In this document: positions 16,165 through 24,037 of the stretch, one piece after another
Layout: each line of letters starts with the position of its first letter
How positions within the stretch are numbered: position 1 is the first letter of the stretch
Assembly (NCBI RefSeq): GCF_014646335.1
Contig: NZ_BMNG01000029.1
Span: 1 to 64,000, forward strand
Source of the DNA: Streptomyces lasiicapitis
Lineage (GTDB): Bacteria; Actinomycetota; Actinomycetes; Streptomycetales; Streptomycetaceae
DNA length: 64,000 nt
Direction: 5' to 3'
Notes under the pieces: model-generated
What the model was told of the DNA's origin: nothing
Databases searched by the model: none
The model's input: only the letters and a program-made list of their open reading frames with translations
Translations under genes and position numbers: made by a program

Positions 16165-17610
16165 ATGTCCAGGGAGCTACGCGGGCCGAACGAAAAACTC
16201 GGCACCGTTCTCGCCCTCGCGGGAATCAGCAACGCGGGACTCGCACGGCGGGTCAACGACCTCGGCGCTCAACGCGGGTTGACGCTTCGGTACGACAAGA
16301 CCTCGGTGGCCCGGTGGGTCTCCAAGGGCATGGTGCCCCAGGGCGCCGCGCCGCACCTCATCGCGGCCGCCATCGGGCAGAAGCTCGGCCGCCCGGTGCC
16401 CCTGCACGAAATCGGCCTCGCCGACGCGGATCCGGCGCCCGAGGTGGGCCTCGCCTTCCCGCGCGACGTGGGGGCGGCCGTGAAGTCGGCCACCGAGCTG
16501 TACCGCCTGGATCTGGCGGGCCGCCGCACCGGCGGCGGCATCTGGCAGTCCCTGGCAGGCTCCTTCGCGGTCAGCGCGTACGCCACGCCTGCGTCCCGCT
16601 GGCTCATAACCCCGGCCGACAGCTCCGTCGCGCGCGACGCCTCGCACGACGGGCCGCGCGACGTGGCCCACCAGGACGACGGCGGACCGCCGATGAAGGT
16701 CGGCCACAGCGACGTGCTGAAACTGCGGGAGGCGGCCGAGGACGCGCGCCGCTGGGACTCCAAGTACGGCGGCGGGGACTGGCGTTCGTCCATGGTCCCC
16801 GAATGTCTGCGGGTCGAGGCGGCGCCGCTGCTCCTCGGTTCGTACTCCGACGAGGTCGGGCGCGCCCTCTTCGGAGCCAGCGCCGAACTGACCCGGCTCG
16901 CCGGGTGGATGGCCTTCGACACCGGCCAGCAGGAGGCCGCGCAGCGGTACTACATCCAGGCCCTGCGGCTCGCCCGCGCGGCCGCCGACGTGCCTCTGGG
17001 GGGGTACGTCCTCGCGTCGATGTCCCTCCAGGCCACCTACCGCGGCTTCGGGGACGAGGGCGTGGACCTGGCCCAGGCGGCGCTCGAACGCAACCGGGGC
17101 CTGGCCACGGCGCGCACGATGAGCTTCTTCCGGCTCGTCGAGGCACGCGCGCACGCGCGCGCCAACGACGCGCCCGCCGCCGGTGCGGCGCTGCGGGCCG
17201 CCGAGGGCTGGCTGGAGCGGGCCCGTGAGGGCGACCACGACCCGTCGTGGCTCGGCTTCTACGGCTACGACCGCTTCGCCGCGGACGCCGCCGAGTGCTA
17301 CCGCGACCTGAAGGCGCCCCGCCAGGTGCGGCGCTTCACCGAGCAGGCGCTGTCCCGGCCCACCGAGGAGTTCGTGCGGTCCCACGGCTTACGGCTCGTG
17401 GTGTCGGCGGTCGCCGAGCTGGAGTCCGGGAACCTCGACGCGGCGTGCGAGCAGGGGGTGCGGGCCGTGGAGGTCGCCGGACGGATCTCGTCCGCGCGGA
17501 CCACGGAGTACGTGAAGGACCTCCTGCACCGCCTCGAGCCCTACGGGGACGAGCCTCGGGTCGTCGAGCTGCGGGAGCGGGCGCGGCCGTTGCTGGTCGC
17601 CCCGGCGTAG
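16165..17610 (+). CDS. Sporulation-associated HTH/TPR regulator (NsdA-like) with a TTA codon
   Basis: A 481-residue protein resembling the sporulation-associated/NsdA-type regulators of Streptomyces. The N-terminal 60 residues form a helix-turn-helix-like part (LGTVLALAGISNAGLARRV, TSVARWVSKG). A conserved middle follows, and then helical repeats rich in Ala and Arg (about 230-470; AAQRYYIQALRLARAA). Related proteins modulate the onset of sporulation and antibiotic production; a direct role here is inferred. Codon 409 (17389-17391) is TTA, the rare leucine codon read by the bldA tRNA, and the only in-frame TTA I noticed in the window. ATG 16165 follows GAGGGG at 16153-16158; the frame is open back to 15655 but that part looks non-coding. 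Confidence 0.85.
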   Translation: MSRELRGPNEKLGTVLALAGISNAGLARRVNDLGAQRGLTLRYDKTSVARWVSKGMVPQGAAPHLIAAAIGQKLGRPVPLHEIGLADADPAPEVGLAFPRDVGAAVKSATELYRLDLAGRRTGGGIWQSLAGSFAVSAYATPASRWLITPADSSVARDASHDGPRDVAHQDDGGPPMKVGHSDVLKLREAAEDARRWDSKYGGGDWRSSMVPECLRVEAAPLLLGSYSDEVGRALFGASAELTRLAGWMAFDTGQQEAAQRYYIQALRLARAAADVPLGGYVLASMSLQATYRGFGDEGVDLAQAALERNRGLATARTMSFFRLVEARAHARANDAPAAGAALRAAEGWLERAREGDHDPSWLGFYGYDRFAADAAECYRDLKAPRQVRRFTEQALSRPTEEFVRSHGLRLVVSAVAELESGNLDAACEQGVRAVEVAGRISSARTTEYVKDLLHRLEPYGDEPRVVELRERARPLLVAPA

Positions 17611-17835
17611 CGGTGCCCGCGGCGGCGCCGCCGGACCGGCCTGTGCCCACGGCGGTGGCCGGCGGGCACCGGTCGCCCCGCGGGCTCCGCTCGAAGGCCG
17701 CTCGAAGGCCGCGTAAACCGGTGGGCGGGTGGGAAGCCTGCCGCGGAGCGGCACCGGCGGTTGCCCCGCGGGGAGCGGGCGCACCTCGCGTTGTCAGTGG
17801 TGCAGGGCAGTATCGGGGGTGGGAGGTGCGGACTG

Positions 17836-19041
17836 ATGGGTCGGGGTGGAGTGGCGTACGACTGTGACGTGCTCGTGGTCGGCGGGGGGATCGTCGGGCT
17901 CGCGGCGGCGTATGCCCTGACCCGTGCCGCGCCCGGCACCCGCGTCACCGTCCTGGAGAAGGAGCCGGGCCCCGCCCGCCACCAGACGGGCCGCAACAGC
18001 GGCGTCATCCACAGCGGGATCTACTACCGCCCCGGTTCCCTGAAGGCGCGCTACGCCGTGCGCGGCGCCGCCGAGATGATCAAGTTCTGCGCGGAGTACG
18101 GCATCGCGCACGAGGTCACCGGCAAGCTCATCGTCGCCACCGACCGCTCCGAGCTGCCCCGCCTGCACGGCCTCGTCCAGCGCGGCCGGGAGAACGGCAT
18201 TCCGGTCCGCGAGCTCGGCCCCGCCCAGATGGCGGAGTACGAGCCGTGCGTGCAGGGCCTCGCCGCCATCCACGTCGGCAGCACCGGCATCTGTGACTAC
18301 GGCGCGGTGGCCGGTCAGCTCGCCCAGGCCTCGGGCGTCGAGGTGCGGTACGGGGCCGAGGTGGTGGCGGTCGACCGGCGGGCGGATCTCGGGGTCGCCG
18401 TACGTACGGCCGCCGGGGATGTCGTGCGCGGCAAGGTCCTGGTGAACTGTGCCGGGCTGCACTGTGACCGGGTCGCGCGGCTGACCGGGGACGACCCCGG
18501 CATGCGGATCGTGCCGTTCCGGGGGGAGTACTTCACGCTGGCGCGGCCCGGACTCGTGCGCGGCCTGGTGTATCCCGTGCCGGATCCCGCCTTCCCCTTC
18601 CTCGGTGTGCACCTCACCCGGGGGGTCGACGGGGGGGTGCACGTCGGGCCCAACGCCGTGCCCGCGCTGGCCCGCGAGGGGTACGACTGGTCGGTGGTCC
18701 GTCCACGCGAGCTCGCGGGGACGCTGGCGTGGCCCGGGTCCTGGCAGATAGCCCGGCGGCACTGGCGGTACGGGGCCGGGGAGCTGCGGCGTTCGCTGTC
18801 CAAGGGGGCGTTCACCGACGCGGTGCGGAGGCTGCTGCCGGCTGTGCGGGCGGAGGATCTGCTTCCTGCGGCTGCCGGGGTGCGGGCGCAGGCCGTTCTG
18901 CGGGACGGGACTCTTGTCGACGACTTCCTCATCCGGGAGGGGGCGCGGGCCGTCCACGTCCTGAACGCGCCCTCGCCTGCGGCGACGGCTTCGCTGCCCA
19001 TTGGGCGGGAGGTGGCTCGGCGGGTTCTGGGGGTGCTGTGA
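17836..19041 (+). CDS. lhgO: L-2-hydroxyglutarate oxidase/dehydrogenase (FAD-dependent)
   Basis: A 401-residue DAO-family flavoprotein. The N terminus has the Rossmann motif VVGGGIVGLAAAYAL, then EKEPGPARHQTGRNSGVIHS, a segment highly characteristic of LhgO enzymes that oxidise L-2-hydroxyglutarate to 2-oxoglutarate. FRGEYF and the C-terminal APSPAATASLPIG also fit. It would detoxify this side product and feed electrons to the respiratory chain. ATG 17836 with GGGAGG at 17821-17826 is a good start; the frame is open to 17761. It stands alone and is followed by a hairpin and a dispersed repeat. Confidence 0.85.
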   Translation: MGRGGVAYDCDVLVVGGGIVGLAAAYALTRAAPGTRVTVLEKEPGPARHQTGRNSGVIHSGIYYRPGSLKARYAVRGAAEMIKFCAEYGIAHEVTGKLIVATDRSELPRLHGLVQRGRENGIPVRELGPAQMAEYEPCVQGLAAIHVGSTGICDYGAVAGQLAQASGVEVRYGAEVVAVDRRADLGVAVRTAAGDVVRGKVLVNCAGLHCDRVARLTGDDPGMRIVPFRGEYFTLARPGLVRGLVYPVPDPAFPFLGVHLTRGVDGGVHVGPNAVPALAREGYDWSVVRPRELAGTLAWPGSWQIARRHWRYGAGELRRSLSKGAFTDAVRRLLPAVRAEDLLPAAAGVRAQAVLRDGTLVDDFLIREGARAVHVLNAPSPAATASLPIGREVARRVLGVL

Positions 19042-19084
19042 GGGGCCCTCGCGGGTGGCGCCCCAGGCCCGCCCCTTCCCGTAA

Positions 19085-19104
19085 CCAGGGGCTGCCGCCC
19101 CTGG
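19085..19104 (+). terminator. Hairpin downstream of lhgO
   Basis: An 8-base perfect stem (CCAGGGGC/GCCCCTGG) with loop TGCC lies 43 bases after the lhgO stop. No T tract follows. Confidence 0.5.
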
Positions 19105-19127
19105 ACCCCGCTATCGGCGCTCCGCGC

Positions 19128-19152
19128 CTCGTCCTCAATCGCCGGACGGGCT
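19128..19152. repeat. Dispersed intergenic repeat, copy 1
   Basis: A 25-base sequence beginning CTCGTCCTCAATCGCC and ending GGACGGGCT, identical to 54266-54290. It contains a small stem CGTCC/GGACG with a 9-base loop. Both copies lie in intergenic DNA and are preceded by a similar GCGC-rich lead-in. Confidence 0.85.
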
Positions 19153-19212
19153 GATAGTGCCGACTGCGTGCCGTCGTACAAGTTGGGGCGGGTGACTAAA
19201 ATCGGGGGCACT

Positions 19213-20034
19213 GTGTCTGAGAACTCCCGCCCGAAGGGCACCCCCCGCTTCCCCGAAGGTCCCGCCCCCGACCCCGCCGGGTCGAGGTTCGAGCGGCGGA
19301 TCCGCAGCTTCCAGCCCCGGCGCAGCCGGGTCACCACCGCCCAGGGCGACGCGCTGCGCAGGCTGTGGCCCCAGTGGGGCCTGGACATCGACGGCAAGGA
19401 GGTCCTCGACCTCGGCGAACTCTTCGGCCCCGAAGCAGCACCCGGCACCGAAGCCGCAGCCGCCCCCACCCGCGTAGTCCTGGAAATCGGCTTCGGCATG
19501 GGCGAAGCCACCGCCCAGATGGCCGCAGCCGACCCGGACACCGGCATCCTCGCCGTGGACGTGCACACCCCGGGCCAGGGCAACCTCCTCGGTCTCGCGG
19601 AGCGGAACGGACTGTCCAACATCCGGGTGGCCAACGGCGACGCCATCATCCTGCTGCGCGAAATGCTCACCCCGGAGTCCCTGGACGGCGTCCGCGTGTA
19701 CTTCCCGGACCCGTGGCCCAAGGCCAGGCACCACAAGCGCCGCCTGATCCAGGCGGAGTTCCTGACCCTCCTCGCCCCCTGCCTCAGGCCGGGCGCGGTG
19801 CTGCACTGTGCCACGGACTGGGAGCCGTACGCCGAGCACATGCTGGAGGTCCTGAGCGCGCACCCGGACTTCGAGAACACCCAGGAGGACGGCGGATACG
19901 CGCCGCGTCCCGACTTCCGCCCGCTCACCCGCTTCGAGGGCCAGGGCCTCGACAAGGGCCACGTCGTCCACGACCTGCTCTTCCGCCGCGCCGCCACCCT
20001 GGCGGAGCGGCCCGAGGACCCGTCGCACCCCTGA
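19213..20034 (+). CDS. trmB: tRNA (guanine-N7-)-methyltransferase
   Basis: A 273-residue SAM-dependent enzyme that methylates G46 in the variable loop of tRNAs. SAM-binding motif I is VLEIGFGMGEATAQMA, followed by LAVDVHTPG. The TrmB signature VYFPDPWPK...HHKRRL is present, as is the C-terminal TRFEGQGL. An N-terminal Pro/Arg-rich tail with RRIRSFQPRRSR is typical of actinobacterial TrmB. GTG 19213 is chosen because the family start (SENS/SDSS-like) lies there; an ATG-less frame opens at 19168 and GTG 19192 is possible. A TAAAAT box just upstream suggests a very short leader. Confidence 0.92.
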   Translation: MSENSRPKGTPRFPEGPAPDPAGSRFERRIRSFQPRRSRVTTAQGDALRRLWPQWGLDIDGKEVLDLGELFGPEAAPGTEAAAAPTRVVLEIGFGMGEATAQMAAADPDTGILAVDVHTPGQGNLLGLAERNGLSNIRVANGDAIILLREMLTPESLDGVRVYFPDPWPKARHHKRRLIQAEFLTLLAPCLRPGAVLHCATDWEPYAEHMLEVLSAHPDFENTQEDGGYAPRPDFRPLTRFEGQGLDKGHVVHDLLFRRAATLAERPEDPSHP

Positions 20035-20077
20035 GGCACCGTCGCGGTCCGTCCCAACCCTCGTTACTGTCAAAGCC

Positions 20078-21469
20078 GTGGCCACCAGTCCCGCGTACCC
20101 GAACTACCCGGCACCGCCCGCCGGGTCAGCCGGGGCACCCGGGTCCCGGCATCCGCACTGGTGGCAGCGGAAGGCCATCCGGGCGGCCGCGCTGGTCACC
20201 CTGCTTGCCCTGTCCGGCCTGGTGATCCTGGCCCTGGTGCGGCAGCAGACCGGCACCGAGGGGTTCCTGGTGGGCCTCGGGCTCGCGACGCTCCCCGTGC
20301 CGCTGCTCGTCTCGGCGTTCCGCTGGCTGGACCGGGTGGCGCCGGGCCCCTGGCGGAACCTGCTGTTCGCGTTCGCGTGGGGCGCCTGCGCGGCCGCGCT
20401 GATAGCGATCGTGGCGAACAGCTTCGCGACCCGCTGGATAGCCACCGCGACCGCCGACCCGACCAGCGCCGACACGCTCGGCGCGACCGTCATCGCCCCG
20501 ATCGTCGAGGAGAGCGCGAAGGCGGCGGCCGTCCTGCTCGTCTTCCTCTTCCGCAGAGGCGACTTCACCGGTGTCGTCGACGGCTTCGTCATAGCGGGCG
20601 TCACCGCGACCGGCTTCGCCTTCACCGAGAACATCCTCTATCTCGGCAACGCCTTCGGCACCGACCAGCTCAGCGGCGAGAGCGGCCTCGCGTCGGTGAC
20701 GGCGGCCACCTTCTTCGTACGCGTCGTCATGTCGCCGTTCGCGCATCCCCTGTTCACCGTGCTCACCGGCATCGGCTTCGGCATCGCCGCCCTCAGCGGC
20801 GAGCGGCACACGGTGCGGCGCGTGCTCCTGCCGGTCACCGGACTGCTGCTCGCGATGGGCCTGCACGCCTTCTGGAACGGCTCGGCGAGCTTCGGCGAGT
20901 ACGGCTTCTTCGTCGTGTACGCGACCTTCATGCTGCCGGCGTTCGGACTGCTCACCTGGCTCGCCGTCTGGCTGCGCCAGCGCGAACTGCGCCTGGTCCG
21001 TGCCGAACTGCCCGCCTATGTGTCGACCGGCTGGCTCACGGCCGCCGAGCCGTTCGCGCTCGGCTCGATGCACGCGCGGACCCTCGCCCGCGACTACGCC
21101 GCCTACCACCTGGGCAAACCGGCGGGCCGGAGCGTGGTCGCGTACGAGACGTACGCGACCAGCCTCGCGCTGCTGCGGCACCGGGCCCGCCGGGGCCGGG
21201 CCCGCGCCGACTTCGCCGTCAGGGAGCGGGAGCTGCTCGACGCGCTGTGGGAGCGCCGCGAGGTGGCACGGCCGGCGCTCGCGTACGCGGCGCGGGCGAC
21301 GGCGCCGGTCGTGGTGCCGCTGCCGTACGCGGCGTACGGCCCGTACACCCCGTACAGCGCGTATGTGCCGCCCTACGCCCACCCGGCGGCGTACGCGCCC
21401 CGGCCCACGACCGGCCCCGGCACTCCGGGAACCCCCGCCTACCCCTCGTACAACCCCTACCGCACGTAG
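20078..21469 (+). CDS. PrsW-family intramembrane metalloprotease
   Basis: A 463-residue integral membrane protein of the PrsW/CAAX-protease superfamily. After a Pro-rich tail there are about eight hydrophobic segments (about residues 30-300). Family active-site motifs are visible: VEESAKAAAV (EExxK), FAFTENILY (FxxxEN), SPFAHPLFT and GLHAFWN, which supply the Glu and His residues. PrsW of Bacillus cleaves an anti-sigma factor; substrates here are unknown. The last 60 residues are a Tyr/Pro/Ala-rich tail (PYAAYGPYTPYSAYVPPYA) that is probably disordered. GTG 20078 begins 43 bases after trmB, suggesting co-transcription. It converges on the aldo/keto reductase gene. Confidence 0.88.
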   Translation: MATSPAYPNYPAPPAGSAGAPGSRHPHWWQRKAIRAAALVTLLALSGLVILALVRQQTGTEGFLVGLGLATLPVPLLVSAFRWLDRVAPGPWRNLLFAFAWGACAAALIAIVANSFATRWIATATADPTSADTLGATVIAPIVEESAKAAAVLLVFLFRRGDFTGVVDGFVIAGVTATGFAFTENILYLGNAFGTDQLSGESGLASVTAATFFVRVVMSPFAHPLFTVLTGIGFGIAALSGERHTVRRVLLPVTGLLLAMGLHAFWNGSASFGEYGFFVVYATFMLPAFGLLTWLAVWLRQRELRLVRAELPAYVSTGWLTAAEPFALGSMHARTLARDYAAYHLGKPAGRSVVAYETYATSLALLRHRARRGRARADFAVRERELLDALWERREVARPALAYAARATAPVVVPLPYAAYGPYTPYSAYVPPYAHPAAYAPRPTTGPGTPGTPAYPSYNPYRT

Positions 21470-21482
21470 AACACGGCCCGCG

Positions 21483-22427
21483 TCACGCCGAAGCGGCCGT
21501 CAGGCGCGCCACCTCGGCGTCCGTCAGCTCCAGGTCCGCCACCGCGAGCAGCGCCGGAAGCTGTTCCACCGTGCGCGCGGAGGCGAGCGGCGCGGCCACC
21601 GTCGGCTGGGCGGCGAGCCAGGCGAGGGCGACCGTCGCGACCTCGGCGTCGTGCGCGGCGGCGATCTCGTCGAGGGCGGCGAGGACGCGCTGCCCGCGCT
21701 CGGTGCCCAGGTGCGCGCTCGCGCCGCCCGCCCGCGCGCTGTCGACGTCGACACCCGGGCGGTACTTGCCCGTCAGGAAGCCGGTGGCGAGCGCGTAGTA
21801 CGGGATGGCCGCGAGGCCGGAGCGGGAGGCGACCTGCTGGAGCGGGCCCTCGTAGGTGTCGCGGGAGACGAGGTTGTAGTGCGGCTGGAGCGCCACGTAC
21901 CGCACGAGGCCCTCGCGGTCGGAGAAGTCCAGGGACTCCTGGAGGCGTTCGGCGGTGATGTTGGACGCGGCGATCGCGCGGACCTTGCCGGAGCGCACCA
22001 GCTCGTCGAGGGCGGTGACGAACTCCTCGACGGGCACGGACGGGTCGTCGTAGTGCGTGTAGTACAGGTCTATGTAGTCGGTGCCGAGGCGGCGCAGCGA
22101 CTCCTCGACACCGGACTTGATGGTGTTCGCCGCGAGGCCCTTGTAGTCGGGGTGGGCGCCGACCTTCGTGGCGATGACGAGGTCGGAGCGGTTGCCGCGG
22201 GCGGCGAGCCAGCGGCCGAGGACGGTCTCGGACTCGCCGCCCTTGTTGCCGGGCGCCCACGCCGAGTAGACGTCCGCGGTGTCGACGAAGTTGCCGCCGG
22301 CGGCGGTGTACGCGTCGAGGACGGCGAAGGACTGCGCCTCGTCGGCGGTCCAGCCGAAGACATTGCCGCCGAGCGCGAGCGGGAAGACTTCGAGGTCGGA
22401 GGAGCCCAGCGGGCGAAGAATGGTCAT
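21483..22427 (-). CDS. Aldo/keto reductase
   Basis: A 314-residue NADPH-dependent oxidoreductase of the TIM-barrel aldo/keto reductase family. Family marks are GGNVFGWTADEAQS near the start, FVDTADVYSAWAPGN (catalytic Asp and Tyr), VIATKVG (Lys), and YIDLYYTHYDD, whose His completes the tetrad. NADPH-binding residues lie in the C-terminal ALAWLAAQPTVAAPLASAR. It most resembles the YhdN/general-stress group. The substrate is unknown. It converges with prsW; only 13 bases separate the stops. Confidence 0.9.
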   Translation of the reverse strand: MTILRPLGSSDLEVFPLALGGNVFGWTADEAQSFAVLDAYTAAGGNFVDTADVYSAWAPGNKGGESETVLGRWLAARGNRSDLVIATKVGAHPDYKGLAANTIKSGVEESLRRLGTDYIDLYYTHYDDPSVPVEEFVTALDELVRSGKVRAIAASNITAERLQESLDFSDREGLVRYVALQPHYNLVSRDTYEGPLQQVASRSGLAAIPYYALATGFLTGKYRPGVDVDSARAGGASAHLGTERGQRVLAALDEIAAAHDAEVATVALAWLAAQPTVAAPLASARTVEQLPALLAVADLELTDAEVARLTAASA

Positions 22428-22544
22428 AAGGGGCTCAACGCGCGCACGGAGGAAGGAATTCCGGCAGCCCTGACGTCGGGGGGTTGTCGCCAGGACCGCC
22501 GGAGCAAAAGGGGCGGCCCGTCCTGCGGGACAGCGCCCTGTGGA

Positions 22545-23660
22545 CTACGGGTTGAGGCCCTTGCCCTGCAGCCAGGCCAGCGGGTCGACGTTCGCCCCGC
22601 CGCTGGTGTGCACCTCCATGTGGAGGTGCGCTCCCGTGACGTTGCCGGTCGCGCCGACGCGGCCGATGACCTCGCCCGTGGTGACCTTCTGGCCCGCGCT
22701 GACGCTGACCGAGGACTGGTGGGCGTACCAGATCTCCGTGCCGTCCTCGAGTTCGAGGATGGTGCGGTAGCCGTACGCGCCCGCCCAGCCGGACTCCTTG
22801 ACGGTGCCGGAGTGCACGGCCTTCAGCGGCGTGCCGGAGGGGGCGGCGAAGTCCAGGCCGGTGTGCTGGCCGGAGGACCACATGGAGCCGGAGTCGCCGA
22901 AGTGCGAGGTGAGGGTGTACGAGGAGACGGGCAGCGAGAAGCTCTTGGCGAGCTTGGCGAGGCGCTCGGCCTCGGCCTTCTTGCGCGCGGCCTCCTCCTT
23001 CTTGCGCTTCTCCTCGGCGGCCTTGGCCTTCGCGGCAGCCGTGGCCTTGTCCTGCTGGGCCTTGGCCTGCGCGGCGGCCTTCTTCACGGCCGCGTCCTCG
23101 GCCGCCTTGCGGACGGCGTCGTCCGCCTGGTGCTGCTGGTTCTCGGCCTGCTGCATGATGCGGGCGCGCAGGGCCTCGCCGGCGCCGGTGGAGCCCTGCT
23201 CGGCGTCGGCCGTGGTGATGCCGGCGGAGCTGAGGGGGGCCGCGGCCGCGGCGGTCGTGGTGTCGTCGCCCGAGCCGCCTGAGCCGTCTGAGTCGTCGGC
23301 TATCAGCGAGCCCACGCCCGGCAGCGACTCGGCTTCCGGGAGCTTGTCCGTGACCGCCGACATGTCCGGCATGGAGATGGAGACCGGCGGCTTGCCGCCC
23401 TGCGCGGTGGCGATGCCGCCCGCGCCCACGGCCGCGATGACGCCGACGCCGAGGACGGTGGAGCTGCGCGCGAGCCCGCCGCCGCCCTTCTTGTGGACGC
23501 GGTGCCGGCCTCGCACCGGGCGCACGGACTCCGCGGTGGGGTTCCACTCCTCCCACGGCTCCTGGGTGGCGTACGCGGCGAACCCCGGGGAACCGTCAGG
23601 TCCTTCGGCGGAGTCGTTCGGTACGTAGAGCGCTTCGGGGGCAGGCCGGTTGGACGCCAC
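22545..23660 (-). CDS. M23-family cell-wall endopeptidase under riboswitch control
   Basis: A 371-residue secreted or membrane-anchored peptidoglycan hydrolase. A basic stretch (RGRHRVHKKG) precedes a hydrophobic segment (about residues 70-92). A charged Ala/Lys/Glu coiled coil follows (about 165-235), and a LytM/M23 domain occupies the last 130 residues. Zinc ligands are visible as HTGLD and HLHMEV, with the further active-site His in WYAHQSS. It would cut stem-peptide cross-links during growth or germination. GTG 23660 has GGAG nine bases upstream. A c-di-AMP (ydaO) riboswitch lies in the leader, so expression probably falls when c-di-AMP is high, as for other Streptomyces hydrolases. Confidence 0.9.
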   Translation of the reverse strand: MASNRPAPEALYVPNDSAEGPDGSPGFAAYATQEPWEEWNPTAESVRPVRGRHRVHKKGGGGLARSSTVLGVGVIAAVGAGGIATAQGGKPPVSISMPDMSAVTDKLPEAESLPGVGSLIADDSDGSGGSGDDTTTAAAAAPLSSAGITTADAEQGSTGAGEALRARIMQQAENQQHQADDAVRKAAEDAAVKKAAAQAKAQQDKATAAAKAKAAEEKRKKEEAARKKAEAERLAKLAKSFSLPVSSYTLTSHFGDSGSMWSSGQHTGLDFAAPSGTPLKAVHSGTVKESGWAGAYGYRTILELEDGTEIWYAHQSSVSVSAGQKVTTGEVIGRVGATGNVTGAHLHMEVHTSGGANVDPLAWLQGKGLNP

Positions 23661-23684
23661 GGGGGCGCACTCCTTTCCTTCCTT

Positions 23685-23800
23685 CTCGCCTACCGGGTTA
23701 GCTGACGGGTTCGGAGCAGGAAGGTCTCCTACGGGCGTGCTGCGTGCCCGATTCACCCCAATGTGGTGGTTCCCCGGCTCCCTTGCGGGATTAGGCGTGT
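23685..23800 (-). promoter_or_regulatory. ydaO/yuaA-type (cyclic di-AMP) riboswitch
   Basis: On the minus strand, between 140 and 25 bases before the M23 gene, the RNA has the conserved blocks of the ydaO class. They run, in order, GCCTAATCC, CAAGGGAGCCGGGGAACCACC, GGGGTGAATCGG, CTCCGAACCCGTCAGCT and GGTAGGCGAG. The closing helix pairs CGCC near 23795 with GGCG near 23688. Streptomyces uses this aptamer before several cell-wall hydrolase genes, with ligand binding reducing expression. Its 3' end is about 12 bases from the ribosome-binding site. Confidence 0.85.
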
Positions 23801-24037
23801 GCGCACGGAGCCGACTCGAGTGCCGGCTGGGACGACCGCGCTGCGTTATCGAACGTTAATAGACAGCGGTGCCGTATTCCAAGCCGTTCCGGTTGATCGT
23901 TAACGCTTACGCTACGAACACAAGGGACATCGGGGGCTGGAACAGGGCGAGTTGAGCGGGCGCCATGACGCACTGCAGCGAAGTGGATCTTCACCATTGC
24001 CTGACGGTGTGTCAGTTGTTATGCGGAGGGGTGTGGT

